Below, one piece after another: positions 25,546-34,263 of a DNA stretch of 56,692 bases. Source of the stretch: an uncultured Clostridia bacterium. Its GTDB lineage: Bacteria; Bacillota; Clostridia; Christensenellales; Aristaeellaceae. The DNA lies in the NCBI GenBank assembly GCA_946538975.1, contig CAMNHF010000003.1, forward strand, positions 1 through 56,692, read 5' to 3'. The notes under the pieces are model-generated. The model did not search any database. It worked only from the letters and a program-made list of their open reading frames with translations, and had not been told where the DNA came from. Each line of letters begins with the position of its first letter. The first letter of the stretch is position 1. The position numbers and the translations under genes are program-made.

Positions 25546-26616
25546 TCACTCCGCCTCTTTCCCGGCGGTTTCCTCCTCCGCTTCCTCTTCGTCCTCCTCG
25601 TCGTCGTCCGCCGCGCGCAGGCCCTTGCCGACGACGGCGCCCTCGATGCGCGGGTTGATGTAGCGGTCAAACACCGCGTTGGTGTAGCTGGAGGTGACGA
25701 AGCGGCTCAGCGCGAAGCCCAGCAGGATATAGTACGCCGACAGGAACAGCAGGGTATACTCCACATTGATGAACAGCATGCCCACCGCGCCCAGGGCCAG
25801 GGGCACGCAGTGCAGCAGGCGGATGCCCACGCTCATCGGCAGGCGGGCGATGGCCAGCAGCACGCCGTTGCGCAGCACGTCCTTCATCCGCAGCTTGTAG
25901 GTGACGATCAGCGGATACATGTAGGTCACGGAGATCGCCCACAGCGCGCCGATGGCGGCCACCAGCACCTGGGGAATCGTCATGAAGGGCTGCTCAACGG
26001 CCAGCTGGCCGTAGAAGCGCCACGCCATGTACACGATGATCGGCATGAAGCCGGTGATCAGGGAGATGACCAGGCTCTGCTTCCAGTTCTCCTTCACCGC
26101 GTCCTTGAAATCCGACCAGATGAAGGCGTGCTCCGAGCGCGACCAGTGCTGCGTGACATAGCACACGCCGGCGGTGACGGGGCCGGTGATGGCGATGGCG
26201 GGAACCAGCAGCAGCAGGGTGATCATCAGGAAGCCCTGCAGATTGTCGCCGACCTGCTTCGCGCTGAGCACCGGCAGCTTCTCCTTGTAGTAGCTCGCCG
26301 CCGGGTCGTCCGCGCTGATCGTTCCGGCCGCCACCTCGGCCTGGTATTCGTCCACCATCTGCGTCTGGTAGGAGGTGCCGTCGCCCCTGTCCATCTGGTT
26401 GACCTGATTCATCACGCCGACGACCAGGTATACCAGCAGGAAGATGGTCGGCACCCAGATGAGCACGTGCATCAGGTTCAGCCGCACCAGCTGGGCAAAG
26501 CGCGTGCGCAGGTTGTCCCAGAACAGCTGCCACCGGTTGGACGGCAGGTCGTCAGGGGTAAAGTCGCCCTGCCCGCTTTTGCCGAAATAATAGCGATTCA
26601 TCAGTTTGCCGAACAT
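25546..26616 (-). CDS. YesL/DUF624-type integral membrane protein
   Basis: A 356-residue membrane protein with about six spans and an acidic C-terminal tail (DDDEEDEEEAEEE). The N-terminal FGKLMNRYYFGK followed by a tryptophan-rich amphipathic region and a long outside loop between spans 1 and 2 match the DUF624 (YesL) pattern. Such genes often sit near sugar importers and glycosidases in Bacillota; function is unknown. It is the first gene of the operon with the methyltransferase and MBL genes. RBS AGGAGG precedes the ATG. Confidence 0.75.
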   Translation of the reverse strand: MFGKLMNRYYFGKSGQGDFTPDDLPSNRWQLFWDNLRTRFAQLVRLNLMHVLIWVPTIFLLVYLVVGVMNQVNQMDRGDGTSYQTQMVDEYQAEVAAGTISADDPAASYYKEKLPVLSAKQVGDNLQGFLMITLLLLVPAIAITGPVTAGVCYVTQHWSRSEHAFIWSDFKDAVKENWKQSLVISLITGFMPIIVYMAWRFYGQLAVEQPFMTIPQVLVAAIGALWAISVTYMYPLIVTYKLRMKDVLRNGVLLAIARLPMSVGIRLLHCVPLALGAVGMLFINVEYTLLFLSAYYILLGFALSRFVTSSYTNAVFDRYINPRIEGAVVGKGLRAADDDEEDEEEAEEETAGKEAE

Positions 26617-26658
26617 GTGCAGCCTCCTGTTTGCATTTGTTGGGGTGATTCAACGGGG

Positions 26659-26664
26659 AGTATA
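26659..26664 (-). promoter_or_regulatory. Likely -10 box for the YesL-type operon
   Basis: Minus-strand TATACT about 43 bases upstream of the ATG at 26616. No convincing -35 is visible at the proper distance (the region is TTTTCT). Confidence 0.4.
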
Positions 26665-26701
26665 CCACAAATTGCGGGAGGAGAAAAGCCCCTGGCGCAT
26701 G

Positions 26702-26729
26702 AAAAAGGCGCCCCGCGCAGCGGAACGCC
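26702..26729 (-). terminator. Terminator after ireB
   Basis: Minus-strand stem GGCG-TT-CCGC / GCGG-GG-CGCC (26729-26707) with a 3-nt loop and two G-U pairs, followed by five T. It lies 20 bases after the ireB stop. Confidence 0.8.
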
Positions 26730-26749
26730 CTGTACGCTCTCTCGGACCG

Positions 26750-27037
26750 TCATTTCCCGCCCTGGCCTACGTGGTTCTCCACATAGAAGCGGATGATCTC
26801 TTCCATGATCTCATACCGCTCCATCCGGCAGATGATGGTGCGGGCATTGCCGAAGCTGGTGATGTAGGTGGGTTCCCCGGTGATCATGTAGCCGACCAGC
26901 TGGGTAATCGGATCATAGCCCTTGGCTTCCAGCTGGTGGTAGACATGCATCAGCACATCCTGCTGCATATTGCCGGAGAGGGAAACAGGCTCCATCACGC
27001 TGGTACGGATGGTATCCCCGCTCACCTGATCAGACAT
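26750..27037 (-). CDS. ireB: IreB-family regulatory phosphoprotein
   Basis: A 95-residue cytoplasmic protein of the IreB (DUF965/UPF0297) family, phosphorylated in Enterococcus by the Ser/Thr kinase IreK and linked there to cephalosporin resistance. Family features: an N-terminal Thr pair (GDTIRTSVM), then LEAKGYDPITQLVGYMITGEPTYIT and NARTIICRMERYEIMEEII. Starts at the ATG at 27037; a GTG at 27043 is possible since AAGGAAG precedes both. In most Bacillota ireB lies between alaS and the ruvX gene; here it stands alone with its own promoter and terminator. Confidence 0.93.
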   Translation of the reverse strand: MSDQVSGDTIRTSVMEPVSLSGNMQQDVLMHVYHQLEAKGYDPITQLVGYMITGEPTYITSFGNARTIICRMERYEIMEEIIRFYVENHVGQGGK

Positions 27038-27062
27038 GAACACTCACTTCCTTTCACGGTTC

Positions 27063-27091
27063 ATTATACACTGTTCATAACGGAATGCAAA
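27063..27091 (-). promoter_or_regulatory. Promoter of ireB
   Basis: Minus-strand TATAAT (27068-27063) with TTTGCA 17 bp upstream (or TTGCAT at 16 bp). Confidence 0.6.
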
Positions 27092-27123
27092 GCATCGTAT
27101 ATTACAAAAGTCTTAAAATTCAT

Positions 27124-28194
27124 TTAAATATGCGAAACATCTTCGCCCGCCGCTTCCGTTTCGCGCTGCGGAGAGAGGGCGGCCTCCCGGGCGGCGCGCA
27201 TGGCCGCGGGGATCGCGAGGGCCCGCATCTCCTCCGGCGTGAACCACTGCCAGGGCGCGGCGGCCTCCCCATCGGCCCCGGCGTCGAAAAGGCGCATCTG
27301 CCACACCTTGTGGGTGAACACGTGGCGAGCCTCCCCCCGGGGGCTGAGCCCGCGCAGACGCAGGCCGGTCAGCCGGCGGACACGCCCGGCCAGGCCGGAG
27401 GCGGCGCCGCGCTCGATCATCGGGAAGACCCACAGCCCCTGCAGCAGGCGCTCGGTGCGGCGTCGCATCAGCACGCGATCCCCCTGGCGGAGGATCAGCA
27501 CGTCCCAGAGCTCTTCCTTCGGCGGCCGCTTGACCGGCAGATTGGGCAGGCTCTCGGCGTCCCCCGCGGCGAAGGCGTCGCAGCGGGCCTGCAGCGGGCA
27601 GGCGTCGCAGTCGGGCGTGCCGGGGGTGCAGATGCCGCTGCCCAGATCCATCAGGGCCTGGTTGAAGTCGCCGGGGCGTTCCTGCGGCAGCATGTCCAGC
27701 ACGGCCGCCTCCAGCCTTCGGCGGCCGGAGGGGGCGGTTGCGTCCTCCCGGATGCCCATGAGGCGGGAGGTGACACGGATGACATTGCCATCCAGGGCGG
27801 CGGCCCGCTCCCCGAAGGCGATGCTGGCGATGGCGCCGGCGGTGTAGGGCCCGATCCCCGCGATGCCGCGCAGCTCCGCCGCGGTGTGCGGCAGCTCGCC
27901 GCCATGCTCGGCCATGACCTGGCGGGCGCCCCGGTGCAGGTTGCGGGCGCGGCTGTAATAGCCCAGGCCCTCCCACAGCTTCAGCACCTCGTCCTCCCCG
28001 GCCTCCGCCAGCGAGGCGATGTCCGGAAAGCGGGCGAGGAAGCGGGCGTAATAGTCCTTCACGGTCTCCACGCGGGTCTGCTGCAGCATCGTCTCGGAAA
28101 CCCAGGTCGCGTAGGCGTTGCGGATGCCGCGCCAGGGCAGGCTGCGGGCGCTCAGGTCATACCAGGCGAGGAGATCGCGGGCAATGTCGTTCAT
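27124..28194 (-). CDS. mutY: A/G-specific adenine DNA glycosylase MutY
   Basis: A 356-residue base-excision repair enzyme that removes adenine opposite 8-oxoguanine. The helix-hairpin-helix glycosylase domain has the catalytic Glu in WVSETMLQQTRV, the hairpin GIAGIGPYTAGAI and the catalytic Asp in FNQALMDLGS. The iron-sulphur loop CTPGTPDCDACPLQARC has the C-x6-C-x2-C-x5-C spacing. A C-terminal NUDIX-like recognition domain follows. The ATG at 28194 has GGAGGGG upstream. It is 19 bp after the histidine kinase gene, so probably cotranscribed with the two-component system. Confidence 0.95.
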   Translation of the reverse strand: MNDIARDLLAWYDLSARSLPWRGIRNAYATWVSETMLQQTRVETVKDYYARFLARFPDIASLAEAGEDEVLKLWEGLGYYSRARNLHRGARQVMAEHGGELPHTAAELRGIAGIGPYTAGAIASIAFGERAAALDGNVIRVTSRLMGIREDATAPSGRRRLEAAVLDMLPQERPGDFNQALMDLGSGICTPGTPDCDACPLQARCDAFAAGDAESLPNLPVKRPPKEELWDVLILRQGDRVLMRRRTERLLQGLWVFPMIERGAASGLAGRVRRLTGLRLRGLSPRGEARHVFTHKVWQMRLFDAGADGEAAAPWQWFTPEEMRALAIPAAMRAAREAALSPQRETEAAGEDVSHI

Positions 28195-28213
28195 GGGCGC
28201 TCCCCTCCGCCGC

Positions 28214-29548
28214 TCACTTGGCGGGCTCGGCGGCATTGGCGGGGAAGATCAGCCGGATCGTGGTGCCCTCGCCGGGCGCGCTCTCCAGCTGCACCTGCGC
28301 GTGATGGTACTGCGCGCCGTGCTTCACGATGGACAGGCCCAGGCCGGTGCCGCCGATCTCCTGGGAGTGGCTCTTGTCAACGCGGTAGAACCGCTCGAAG
28401 ACGCGGCTCTGATGCTCCTTGGCGATACCGATGCCCGTGTCGGCCACGGTGAGCACCGCGCTGCCGTCCTCCTGACGGTGGGTGCTGATGGTGACCTTGC
28501 CGCCGGGCCGGTTGTACTTGATCGCGTTGTCGCACAGGTTGTACACCATCTCGGTGAGCAGCCGCCACACGCCCTGCACCTCGCAGCGCTCGCCCTCCTG
28601 GACGAGGGAGACGTTCTGCTGGCGGGCGGCGTCGCGCAGGCTGTCCAGCACGCTGGTGGAGACCTCGTACAGATCCACCGGCACGAAGTCCGGCTCCTCC
28701 GCGTTCTCGTCCAGCTTGGACAGGCGGAGGATGTCGTCCACCAGGGCGATCAGCCGCTGGGATTCATGGTAGATGTCCGCGGAGAACTCCGGCACCTTGT
28801 CCGGGGAGACCATGCCCTGCGACATCAGCTCCGCGAAGCCGGAGATGGAGGTCAGCGGGGTGCGCAGCTCGTGGGAGACGTTGGCGGAGAACTCGCGCCG
28901 CAGCTGCTCCCGCTGCAGGTCCTCCTCGCGGATGGTCAGGCTCTGCTCCTGAATGCGCTGCACCAGCGGCACCAGCTCCGGGTAGGGGCAGGCGTCCGGG
29001 TCCTCCAGATCCATGGAGTTGATGGGCCGGACGATCTGCCGGGCGGCGCGGAAGGACAGCACGATGGAGAACAGCAGCAGCAGCACCAGCACCCACAGCA
29101 TGGGCACCATGGAGGTCAGCGCGTGGCCGATGGCGCTCATCGGGCGGGAGAGCCGCAGCACGCTGCCGTCCTCCAGCCGCAGGGCGTAGTACATCGCGGT
29201 GTCGCCGCTGGCCTCGCTCTGGCGGATGCTGTGCCCCTCGCCCTCCGAGAGGGCCTGCGCGACCTCCTCCTCATCAGCCTGGGAGGGCAGGGAGGTGCCG
29301 TGCACGCTGTCGAAGCGCACGCCGCCGTCCGCGCTGATCCAGGTGACGCGGTTGAGGCCGTCCAGCCGGGAGAGGTACGCCTCCCCGGAGAGGGCCAGCC
29401 CCTCCGCGGCGTAGGCGGTCTCCTCCCGCAGCGCGGTGTAGGTCTCCTCCCGCGCCTGGGAGTACTGCAGGCCGAAGAACAGTGCCGCGCACATCAGCAG
29501 CACCACGCAGCCCACGAGGAAGGTGTTGCGGAAAATCATTCTGACCAT
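28214..29548 (-). CDS. PhoR-like sensor histidine kinase
   Basis: A 444-residue membrane kinase. Two spans (about 8-27 and 146-167) enclose an extracytoplasmic domain of about 115 residues. The HisKA motif SHELRTPLTS places the phospho-acceptor at His226. ATPase motifs follow: CDNAIKYN (N box), VADTGIGI (G1) and GGTGLGLSIVKH (G2). No PAS domain is evident, and the linker after span 2 is short. The response-regulator gene lies 43 bp upstream, and a phosphate transporter with PhoP-type boxes is divergent, so phosphate sensing is likely. GGAGG is five bases before the ATG. Confidence 0.92.
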   Translation of the reverse strand: MVRMIFRNTFLVGCVVLLMCAALFFGLQYSQAREETYTALREETAYAAEGLALSGEAYLSRLDGLNRVTWISADGGVRFDSVHGTSLPSQADEEEVAQALSEGEGHSIRQSEASGDTAMYYALRLEDGSVLRLSRPMSAIGHALTSMVPMLWVLVLLLLFSIVLSFRAARQIVRPINSMDLEDPDACPYPELVPLVQRIQEQSLTIREEDLQREQLRREFSANVSHELRTPLTSISGFAELMSQGMVSPDKVPEFSADIYHESQRLIALVDDILRLSKLDENAEEPDFVPVDLYEVSTSVLDSLRDAARQQNVSLVQEGERCEVQGVWRLLTEMVYNLCDNAIKYNRPGGKVTISTHRQEDGSAVLTVADTGIGIAKEHQSRVFERFYRVDKSHSQEIGGTGLGLSIVKHGAQYHHAQVQLESAPGEGTTIRLIFPANAAEPAK

Positions 29549-29591
29549 GGGAGCCTCCGGATGTCACAGAAAGAATCGATGCCAGTGGAAT

Positions 29592-30287
29592 TCATGTCTC
29601 GCTCCCGCCTGCGCCCTGGGGCGGACAGTAGCGGTAGCCCACGCCGCGGACGGTCTCGATGCCCTCGCCGGCCTCGCCGAGCTTGGCGCGCAGCGTGCGG
29701 ATGTGCACGTCGAGGGTGCGGTTCTCCCGCTCGGCGGCCAGGCCCCACACGCGGTCCATCAGCACGTCGCGGGTCAGCACGCGCCCCGGATGCTCCAGCA
29801 GCAGGCAGAGCAGCTGGAACTCCTTGTACGTCAGGTGCACGGCCTCGCCGCCGGCGAAGACCTCATGCCGGTCCGGCTGCACTGTCAGATTGCCGAAGCG
29901 GTATTCCTCGGCGCTATCCCGGGCTTCCGCCCGCCGCAGCACCGCCCGCACCCGCGCCACCAGCTCCATCATGCCAAAGGGCTTGGAGATGTAGTCGTCA
30001 GCCCCGGCGTCCAGGCCCTCCACGCGGTCGAACTCGGTATCCTTGGCCGTCAGCATCACGACAGGCAGGGAGGCGGTGGCCGGCCGTCTGCGCAGGCGGC
30101 GCAGGATGGAGATGCCGTCCTCCTCCGGCAGCATGATGTCCAAAAGCACCAGCTGCGGCTTTTCTTCGGCCATCGCCTGCCAGAAGGCGGAGGGCAGCGC
30201 GAAGCCCCGGGCCTCGAACTGCTGGCTCTGCAGGGCATACACGACCAGTTTGCGGATGCTGTCGTCATCCTCGAGCAGATAGATCAA
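29592..30287 (-). CDS. PhoB/PhoP-like response regulator (OmpR family)
   Basis: A 231-residue two-domain regulator. The receiver domain has the acidic pocket EDDD at residues 6-9, phospho-acceptor Asp50 (VLLDIMLP) and the conserved SKPF Lys; the C-terminal winged helix has LTYKEFQLLCLL and a closing TVRGVGYRY. The start is a TTG at 30287: it puts the receiver strand right at the N-terminus and has GAGGAG seven bases upstream, while longer in-frame starts add a non-conserved tail. The neighbouring kinase and the 11-bp-spaced boxes facing the Na/Pi cotransporter gene suggest it is the PhoP-type activator of phosphate uptake. Confidence 0.92.
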   Translation of the reverse strand: MIYLLEDDDSIRKLVVYALQSQQFEARGFALPSAFWQAMAEEKPQLVLLDIMLPEEDGISILRRLRRRPATASLPVVMLTAKDTEFDRVEGLDAGADDYISKPFGMMELVARVRAVLRRAEARDSAEEYRFGNLTVQPDRHEVFAGGEAVHLTYKEFQLLCLLLEHPGRVLTRDVLMDRVWGLAAERENRTLDVHIRTLRAKLGEAGEGIETVRGVGYRYCPPQGAGGSET

Positions 30288-30354
30288 TGCGGGTCTCCTC
30301 TCCGTTCCGGCGGCGCAGGCGGAAAAACAGCTCATACATATGTGCCGCATTCAT

Positions 30355-30383
30355 ATCATACCACAGCGCGCAGGGTTTGACCA
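30355..30383 (-). promoter_or_regulatory. Promoter of the two-component operon
   Basis: Minus-strand TGGTCA (30383-30378), 17-bp spacer, TATGAT (30360-30355). The PhoP-type boxes at 30398-30436 lie just upstream of this -35, so autoregulation is possible. Confidence 0.5.
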
Positions 30384-30397
30384 GCGGGAAGACAGAT

Positions 30398-30451
30398 TTC
30401 ACATGGATTTAACATGGCCGGATTTCGGATTTAACAAGCGCATGCTACAAT
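30398..30451 (+). promoter_or_regulatory. PhoP-type box array and promoter of the Na/Pi cotransporter gene
   Basis: TTCACA (30398-30403), TTAACA (30409-30414), a degenerate GGATTT (30420-30425) and TTAACA (30431-30436) are phased at 11 bp, as in Bacillus subtilis PhoP sites (TT-A/C/T-ACA direct repeats). A -10 box TACAAT (30446-30451) follows; the -35 position (TTTCGG) is poor, as expected for an activator-dependent promoter. Confidence 0.7.
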
Positions 30452-30478
30452 GGGGCTGTATACGTAAGGAGGAAAGGC

Positions 30479-32230
30479 ATGGGCATTTCGGAAATCATCG
30501 GGCTGCTCAGCGGCGTGGCGCTGTTCCTGTACGGCATGTCGCTGATGGGGGAGGGGCTGAAGCAGGTGTCCGGCAACAAGCTGGCGCCGATCCTGTTCAA
30601 GCTCTCAAGTACGCAGGTCAAGGGTGTGCTCTTCGGCACCGGCGTGACCGCGGTGATTCAGTCGTCCTGCGCGACGGCGGTCATGACCGTGGGCTTTGTC
30701 AATTCCGGCATGATGAAGCTGCGGCAGGCGGTGGCGGTGATTCTCGGCGCGATTCTGGGCACCAGCGTGACCGGCTGGGTCATCTGCCTGGGCTACCTGG
30801 AGGGCGCTGACGGCATCGCCTCGCTGCTGTCCACGGCTACGCTGACGGGCATTGTGGCCCTCATCGGCATGCTGCTGCGCATGTTCGGCAAAAAGCGCTC
30901 CACGATCCAGATCGGCAACATCTGCATGGGCTTTGCCATCCTGATGTTCGGCATGAGCACCATGAGCGGCTCGGTCAGCGCGCTGGGCGACGCGCCGTGG
31001 TTCCGCACGCTGCTCACGCAGATGAGCCATCCGGCGCTGGGCATCCTGGTGGGCATCGTCATTACGGCCCTGCTGCAGTCTGCCTCGGCGGCGGTCGGCA
31101 TCCTGCAGGCCCTGTCGGTGACCGGCGCGATGACGCTGGAGGCCGCGGTGCCGCTGTTCCTCGGCGTGACGATCGGCGCCTCGGCCCCGGTGCTGCTCTC
31201 CGCCCTGGGCGCCAACGTGAGCGGCAAGCGCACCGCCATGGTCTATCTGGTCGCCTCCTTCCTGGGCGCGATGGCCGTGGCTGCGCTGTTCTACATCCTG
31301 GACGGGATCCTGGAATTCGGCTTCCTGGACACCGTGATGAATCCCTTCCTGATGGCGGAGGTGAACTCCCTGCTCCGCCTGGCGATCGTCCTGCTGCTGA
31401 TGCCCTTCACCGACGTCATCGAGATGATTGTCACCCTGATGGTGCCGGACAAGAAGAAGGAGGGCGAGAAGGAGATCCAGCTGGAGGAGCGCTTCATCGC
31501 CCATCCCGCGCTGGCTATCGCCCAGTGCCGCCTGGTCATCGGCGACATGGCCCGCCTGGCGGAGAAGGCGGTGCTGGCGGCGGACGACCTGATCTGGCAT
31601 TACAGCGATGAGGGCTTCGCCCGCGTGCAGCATATGGAGGAGGAGGCCGACCGCTATGAGGATGTGCTCGGCACCTACCTGGCGAAGCTGACCGGCCGCC
31701 CCCTGGCGGAGCAGCAGAGCCGCGAGGTCTCCAAATTCCTGCACGTGCTGACCGATTTCGAGCGGCTGACCGACCACGCCCTGAACATCGCCGGCAGCGC
31801 GCAGGAGCGCCATGAGAAGCGCGTCAGCTTCTCCGAGAAGGCCCAGCAGGAGCTGCGCGTGCTGACCAGCGCCGTGGCGGAGGCGGTGCAGCTGACCGTG
31901 CAGGCCTTCACGACCGGCGACCTGGCGGAGGCCCATCGCATCGAGCCGCTGGAGAGCGTGATCGACGAGCTGTGCGACCAGATGAAGCTGAACCATGTGG
32001 AGCGCCTGCAGCAGCAGGACTGCACGATCATGAACGGCTTCATCTTCAACGACCTGCTGACGAACTTCGAGCGAGTCGGCGACCACTGCTCCAATGTGGC
32101 CGTGGCGATGATCGAGCTGGACATCGGCCGCTTCGACACCCACGAGTACCTGGACAAGCTGAAGGAGAAGCAGACCCGGGACTTCACCGAGATGGTGGCC
32201 GAGTTCCGCAGCCGGTACGCCCTGCAGTGA
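30479..32230 (+). CDS. Na+/phosphate cotransporter with C-terminal PhoU-like domain
   Basis: A 583-residue membrane protein of the NptA / Na-Pi cotransporter II family. Inverted transport repeats carry the motifs IQSSCATAVMTVGF and LLQSASAAVGIL; about nine spans lie in residues 1-330. From about residue 345 a PhoU-like helical domain follows (RFIAHPALAIAQCRLVIGDM, then FERLTDHALNIA and FERVGDHCSNVAVAM, each with the E/DxxxD-type metal-binding pattern). This fused form is common in Bacillota. AAGGAGG precedes the ATG, and PhoP-type boxes control the promoter, so it is expected to be induced under low phosphate. Confidence 0.93.
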   Translation: MGISEIIGLLSGVALFLYGMSLMGEGLKQVSGNKLAPILFKLSSTQVKGVLFGTGVTAVIQSSCATAVMTVGFVNSGMMKLRQAVAVILGAILGTSVTGWVICLGYLEGADGIASLLSTATLTGIVALIGMLLRMFGKKRSTIQIGNICMGFAILMFGMSTMSGSVSALGDAPWFRTLLTQMSHPALGILVGIVITALLQSASAAVGILQALSVTGAMTLEAAVPLFLGVTIGASAPVLLSALGANVSGKRTAMVYLVASFLGAMAVAALFYILDGILEFGFLDTVMNPFLMAEVNSLLRLAIVLLLMPFTDVIEMIVTLMVPDKKKEGEKEIQLEERFIAHPALAIAQCRLVIGDMARLAEKAVLAADDLIWHYSDEGFARVQHMEEEADRYEDVLGTYLAKLTGRPLAEQQSREVSKFLHVLTDFERLTDHALNIAGSAQERHEKRVSFSEKAQQELRVLTSAVAEAVQLTVQAFTTGDLAEAHRIEPLESVIDELCDQMKLNHVERLQQQDCTIMNGFIFNDLLTNFERVGDHCSNVAVAMIELDIGRFDTHEYLDKLKEKQTRDFTEMVAEFRSRYALQ

Positions 32231-32244
32231 CGGAAAGATGATTG

Positions 32245-32271
32245 TTAGCACTCGATGTCGTCGAGTGCTAG
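32245..32271. promoter_or_regulatory. CIRCE operator (HrcA binding site)
   Basis: TTAGCACTC, nine bases, GAGTGCTAG: one mismatch from the CIRCE consensus TTAGCACTC-N9-GAGTGCTAA. It lies 7 bp upstream of the htpG -35. The hairpin is followed by TTTTCTATT and begins 15 bases after the cotransporter stop codon, so it may also work as that gene's terminator. Confidence 0.9.
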
Positions 32272-32278
32272 TTTTCTA

Positions 32279-32307
32279 TTGCAATTGTCCGGAAACAGTG
32301 CTACAAT
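32279..32307 (+). promoter_or_regulatory. Promoter of htpG
   Basis: TTGCAA (32279-32284), 17-bp spacer, TACAAT (32302-32307), 39 bases upstream of the ATG. Confidence 0.75.
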
Positions 32308-32345
32308 GCGTTTGCGGCGAAAGCCGGCAAAAGGAGGAAACAGGC

Positions 32346-34232
32346 ATGGCAATCGAAAGAGAACACGGCAGCGTCTCCATTGAGGCGGAAAATATCATGC
32401 CAGTCATCAAGCGGTGGCTGTATTCGGACAAGGACATCTTCCTGCGCGAGGCAGTTTCCAACGGCTGCGACGCCATCACGAAATACCGCATGACCCATCC
32501 GGGCACCGCGGAGGAGATGCGGGTGGCGGTCACCGTTGATCCGGAGAAGAAGGAGATTCGCATCGAAGACACCGGCATCGGCATGACGGCGGACGAGGTG
32601 CGGCGCTACATCAACCAGGTGGCCTTCTCCAGCGCGGCGGAATTCCTGAAGAAGTTCGAGGGCCAGGAGGGCAAGGGCGACATCATCGGCCACTTTGGCC
32701 TGGGCTTCTACTCGGTGTTCATGGTGTCGGAAAAGGTGGAGATCGAGACCCTCTCCTGCGAGGAGGGCGCGGCGCCCGTGCACTGGGTCAGCGAGGACGG
32801 CATGACCTTCGACATGGACGAGGGACACCGCACGGAGCACGGCACCACGATCATCCTGCACATCAGCGAGGAGGAGAAGGAATTCCTGGAGGGCTCCCGG
32901 GTGCGCGAGGTGCTGACACGCTACTGCGCGTACATGGCCAGCCCTGTGACCTTCTTCGACGTGTCCGCCAAGCCGGTGGAGCGCCAGGTGCCGGTGGAGG
33001 GCGAGACGAATGAGGACGGCTCGCCGAAGATGACCACGGTCACCGAGGAGCCCAAGCCGGAGCAGGTGAACGACACGAACCCGCTGTGGCTGCACCGCCC
33101 GGCGGACTGCACGGACGAGGAGTACCGGGCCTTCTATCACAAAATGTTCAGCGACATGGACGACCCGCTGTTCTGGATCCATCTGAACGTGGACTATCCC
33201 TTCAACCTGAAGGGCATCCTCTACTTCCCGAAGCTGCGGGAGCGCTTCGGCGTGCGCGAGGGGCAGATCAAGCTGTTCTCCGGCCAGGTCTTCGTCGCGG
33301 ACAACATCAAGGAGATCATCCCCGAATTCCTGCTGCTGCTGCGCGGCGTGATCGACTGCCCGGACATCCCGCTGAACGTCAGCCGCTCCTTCCTGCAGAA
33401 CGACGGCTTCGTGAAGAAGCTGAGCGCCCATATCACGAAGAAGGTGGCCGACCGCCTGAACAGCCTGATGACCGGCGACCGCGCGGCCTATGAGAGCTAC
33501 TGGGACGACATCGCGCCCTTCGTGAAGTACGGCTGCATGACCGACAGCAAGTTCTTCAGCCAGGTGAAGGACTCCCTGCTGTTCCACCTGACCGACGGGA
33601 AGTACAAGTCCCTGGAGGAGTACAAGGCGGACAACGCGGAGAAGGCGCCGGGCAAGCTCTACTACACCAGCGACGCGAAGCGCCAGGCGGCCTCGGTGGC
33701 CCTGTATACCTCCCGCGGCATCGACGTGGCGATCCTGGACTATCCGGAGCTGGACGCGAACTTCATGAGCTTCATGGAGCACGGCGCCGGCGAGACGGGG
33801 GTGACCTTCGCCCGCGTGGACGCCGATGTCAGCGGCCTGACCGAGGAGAGCGAGGAGGGCAGCGGTCTGGATGCCGATAAGCTGCAGACGCTCTTCCGCG
33901 ACGCCCTGGGCCAGCCGGAGCTGGAGGTGCAGCTCTCCGCCATGGCCGACGCGGAGCTGACCGCCGTGGTCACCCAGGATGAGCAGATGCGCCGCTTTGT
34001 GGAGGCCTACCGCATGAAGGACTTCCCGGCGCGCTACACCCTGGTGCTCAACCGCCGCAGCCCCACCGTGCAGGCCCTGGCGGAGCGCGACCCCGCCGAC
34101 GAGACCACGAAGCTGCTCTGCGCGCAGATCTACGACATCGCCCGCATGGCCGCCCATCCGCTGGAGGGCGAGGAGATCACGGCCTTCCTGAAGCGCTCCC
34201 AGCAGCTGCTGGGGCTGATCTCAAAGGCCTGA
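32346..34232 (+). CDS. htpG: Molecular chaperone HtpG (Hsp90)
   Basis: A 628-residue cytoplasmic Hsp90. The N-terminal GHKL ATPase domain shows FLREAVSNGCDAI, EDTGIGMT and GHFGLGFYSVFMVS; the middle domain has LYFPKLRERFG and DCPDIPLNVSRSFLQ with the ATP-sensing Arg; the dimerisation domain is short, as in bacterial forms. Length is usual. The ATG at 32346 has AAGGAGG upstream. CIRCE in front implies HrcA repression and heat induction, unlike Bacillus subtilis htpG, which is not in the HrcA class. It is monocistronic, ended by the hairpin at 34264. Confidence 0.96.
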   Translation: MAIEREHGSVSIEAENIMPVIKRWLYSDKDIFLREAVSNGCDAITKYRMTHPGTAEEMRVAVTVDPEKKEIRIEDTGIGMTADEVRRYINQVAFSSAAEFLKKFEGQEGKGDIIGHFGLGFYSVFMVSEKVEIETLSCEEGAAPVHWVSEDGMTFDMDEGHRTEHGTTIILHISEEEKEFLEGSRVREVLTRYCAYMASPVTFFDVSAKPVERQVPVEGETNEDGSPKMTTVTEEPKPEQVNDTNPLWLHRPADCTDEEYRAFYHKMFSDMDDPLFWIHLNVDYPFNLKGILYFPKLRERFGVREGQIKLFSGQVFVADNIKEIIPEFLLLLRGVIDCPDIPLNVSRSFLQNDGFVKKLSAHITKKVADRLNSLMTGDRAAYESYWDDIAPFVKYGCMTDSKFFSQVKDSLLFHLTDGKYKSLEEYKADNAEKAPGKLYYTSDAKRQAASVALYTSRGIDVAILDYPELDANFMSFMEHGAGETGVTFARVDADVSGLTEESEEGSGLDADKLQTLFRDALGQPELEVQLSAMADAELTAVVTQDEQMRRFVEAYRMKDFPARYTLVLNRRSPTVQALAERDPADETTKLLCAQIYDIARMAAHPLEGEEITAFLKRSQQLLGLISKA

Positions 34233-34263
34233 ACCCCTTCTTTCCCCTGATAAGGAACCACAA

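Noticed and set aside
30605..34157. Long minus-strand frames opposite the Na/Pi cotransporter and htpG genes
   Set aside because: They are antisense shadows without RBS or recognisable domains; the plus-strand genes are certain.
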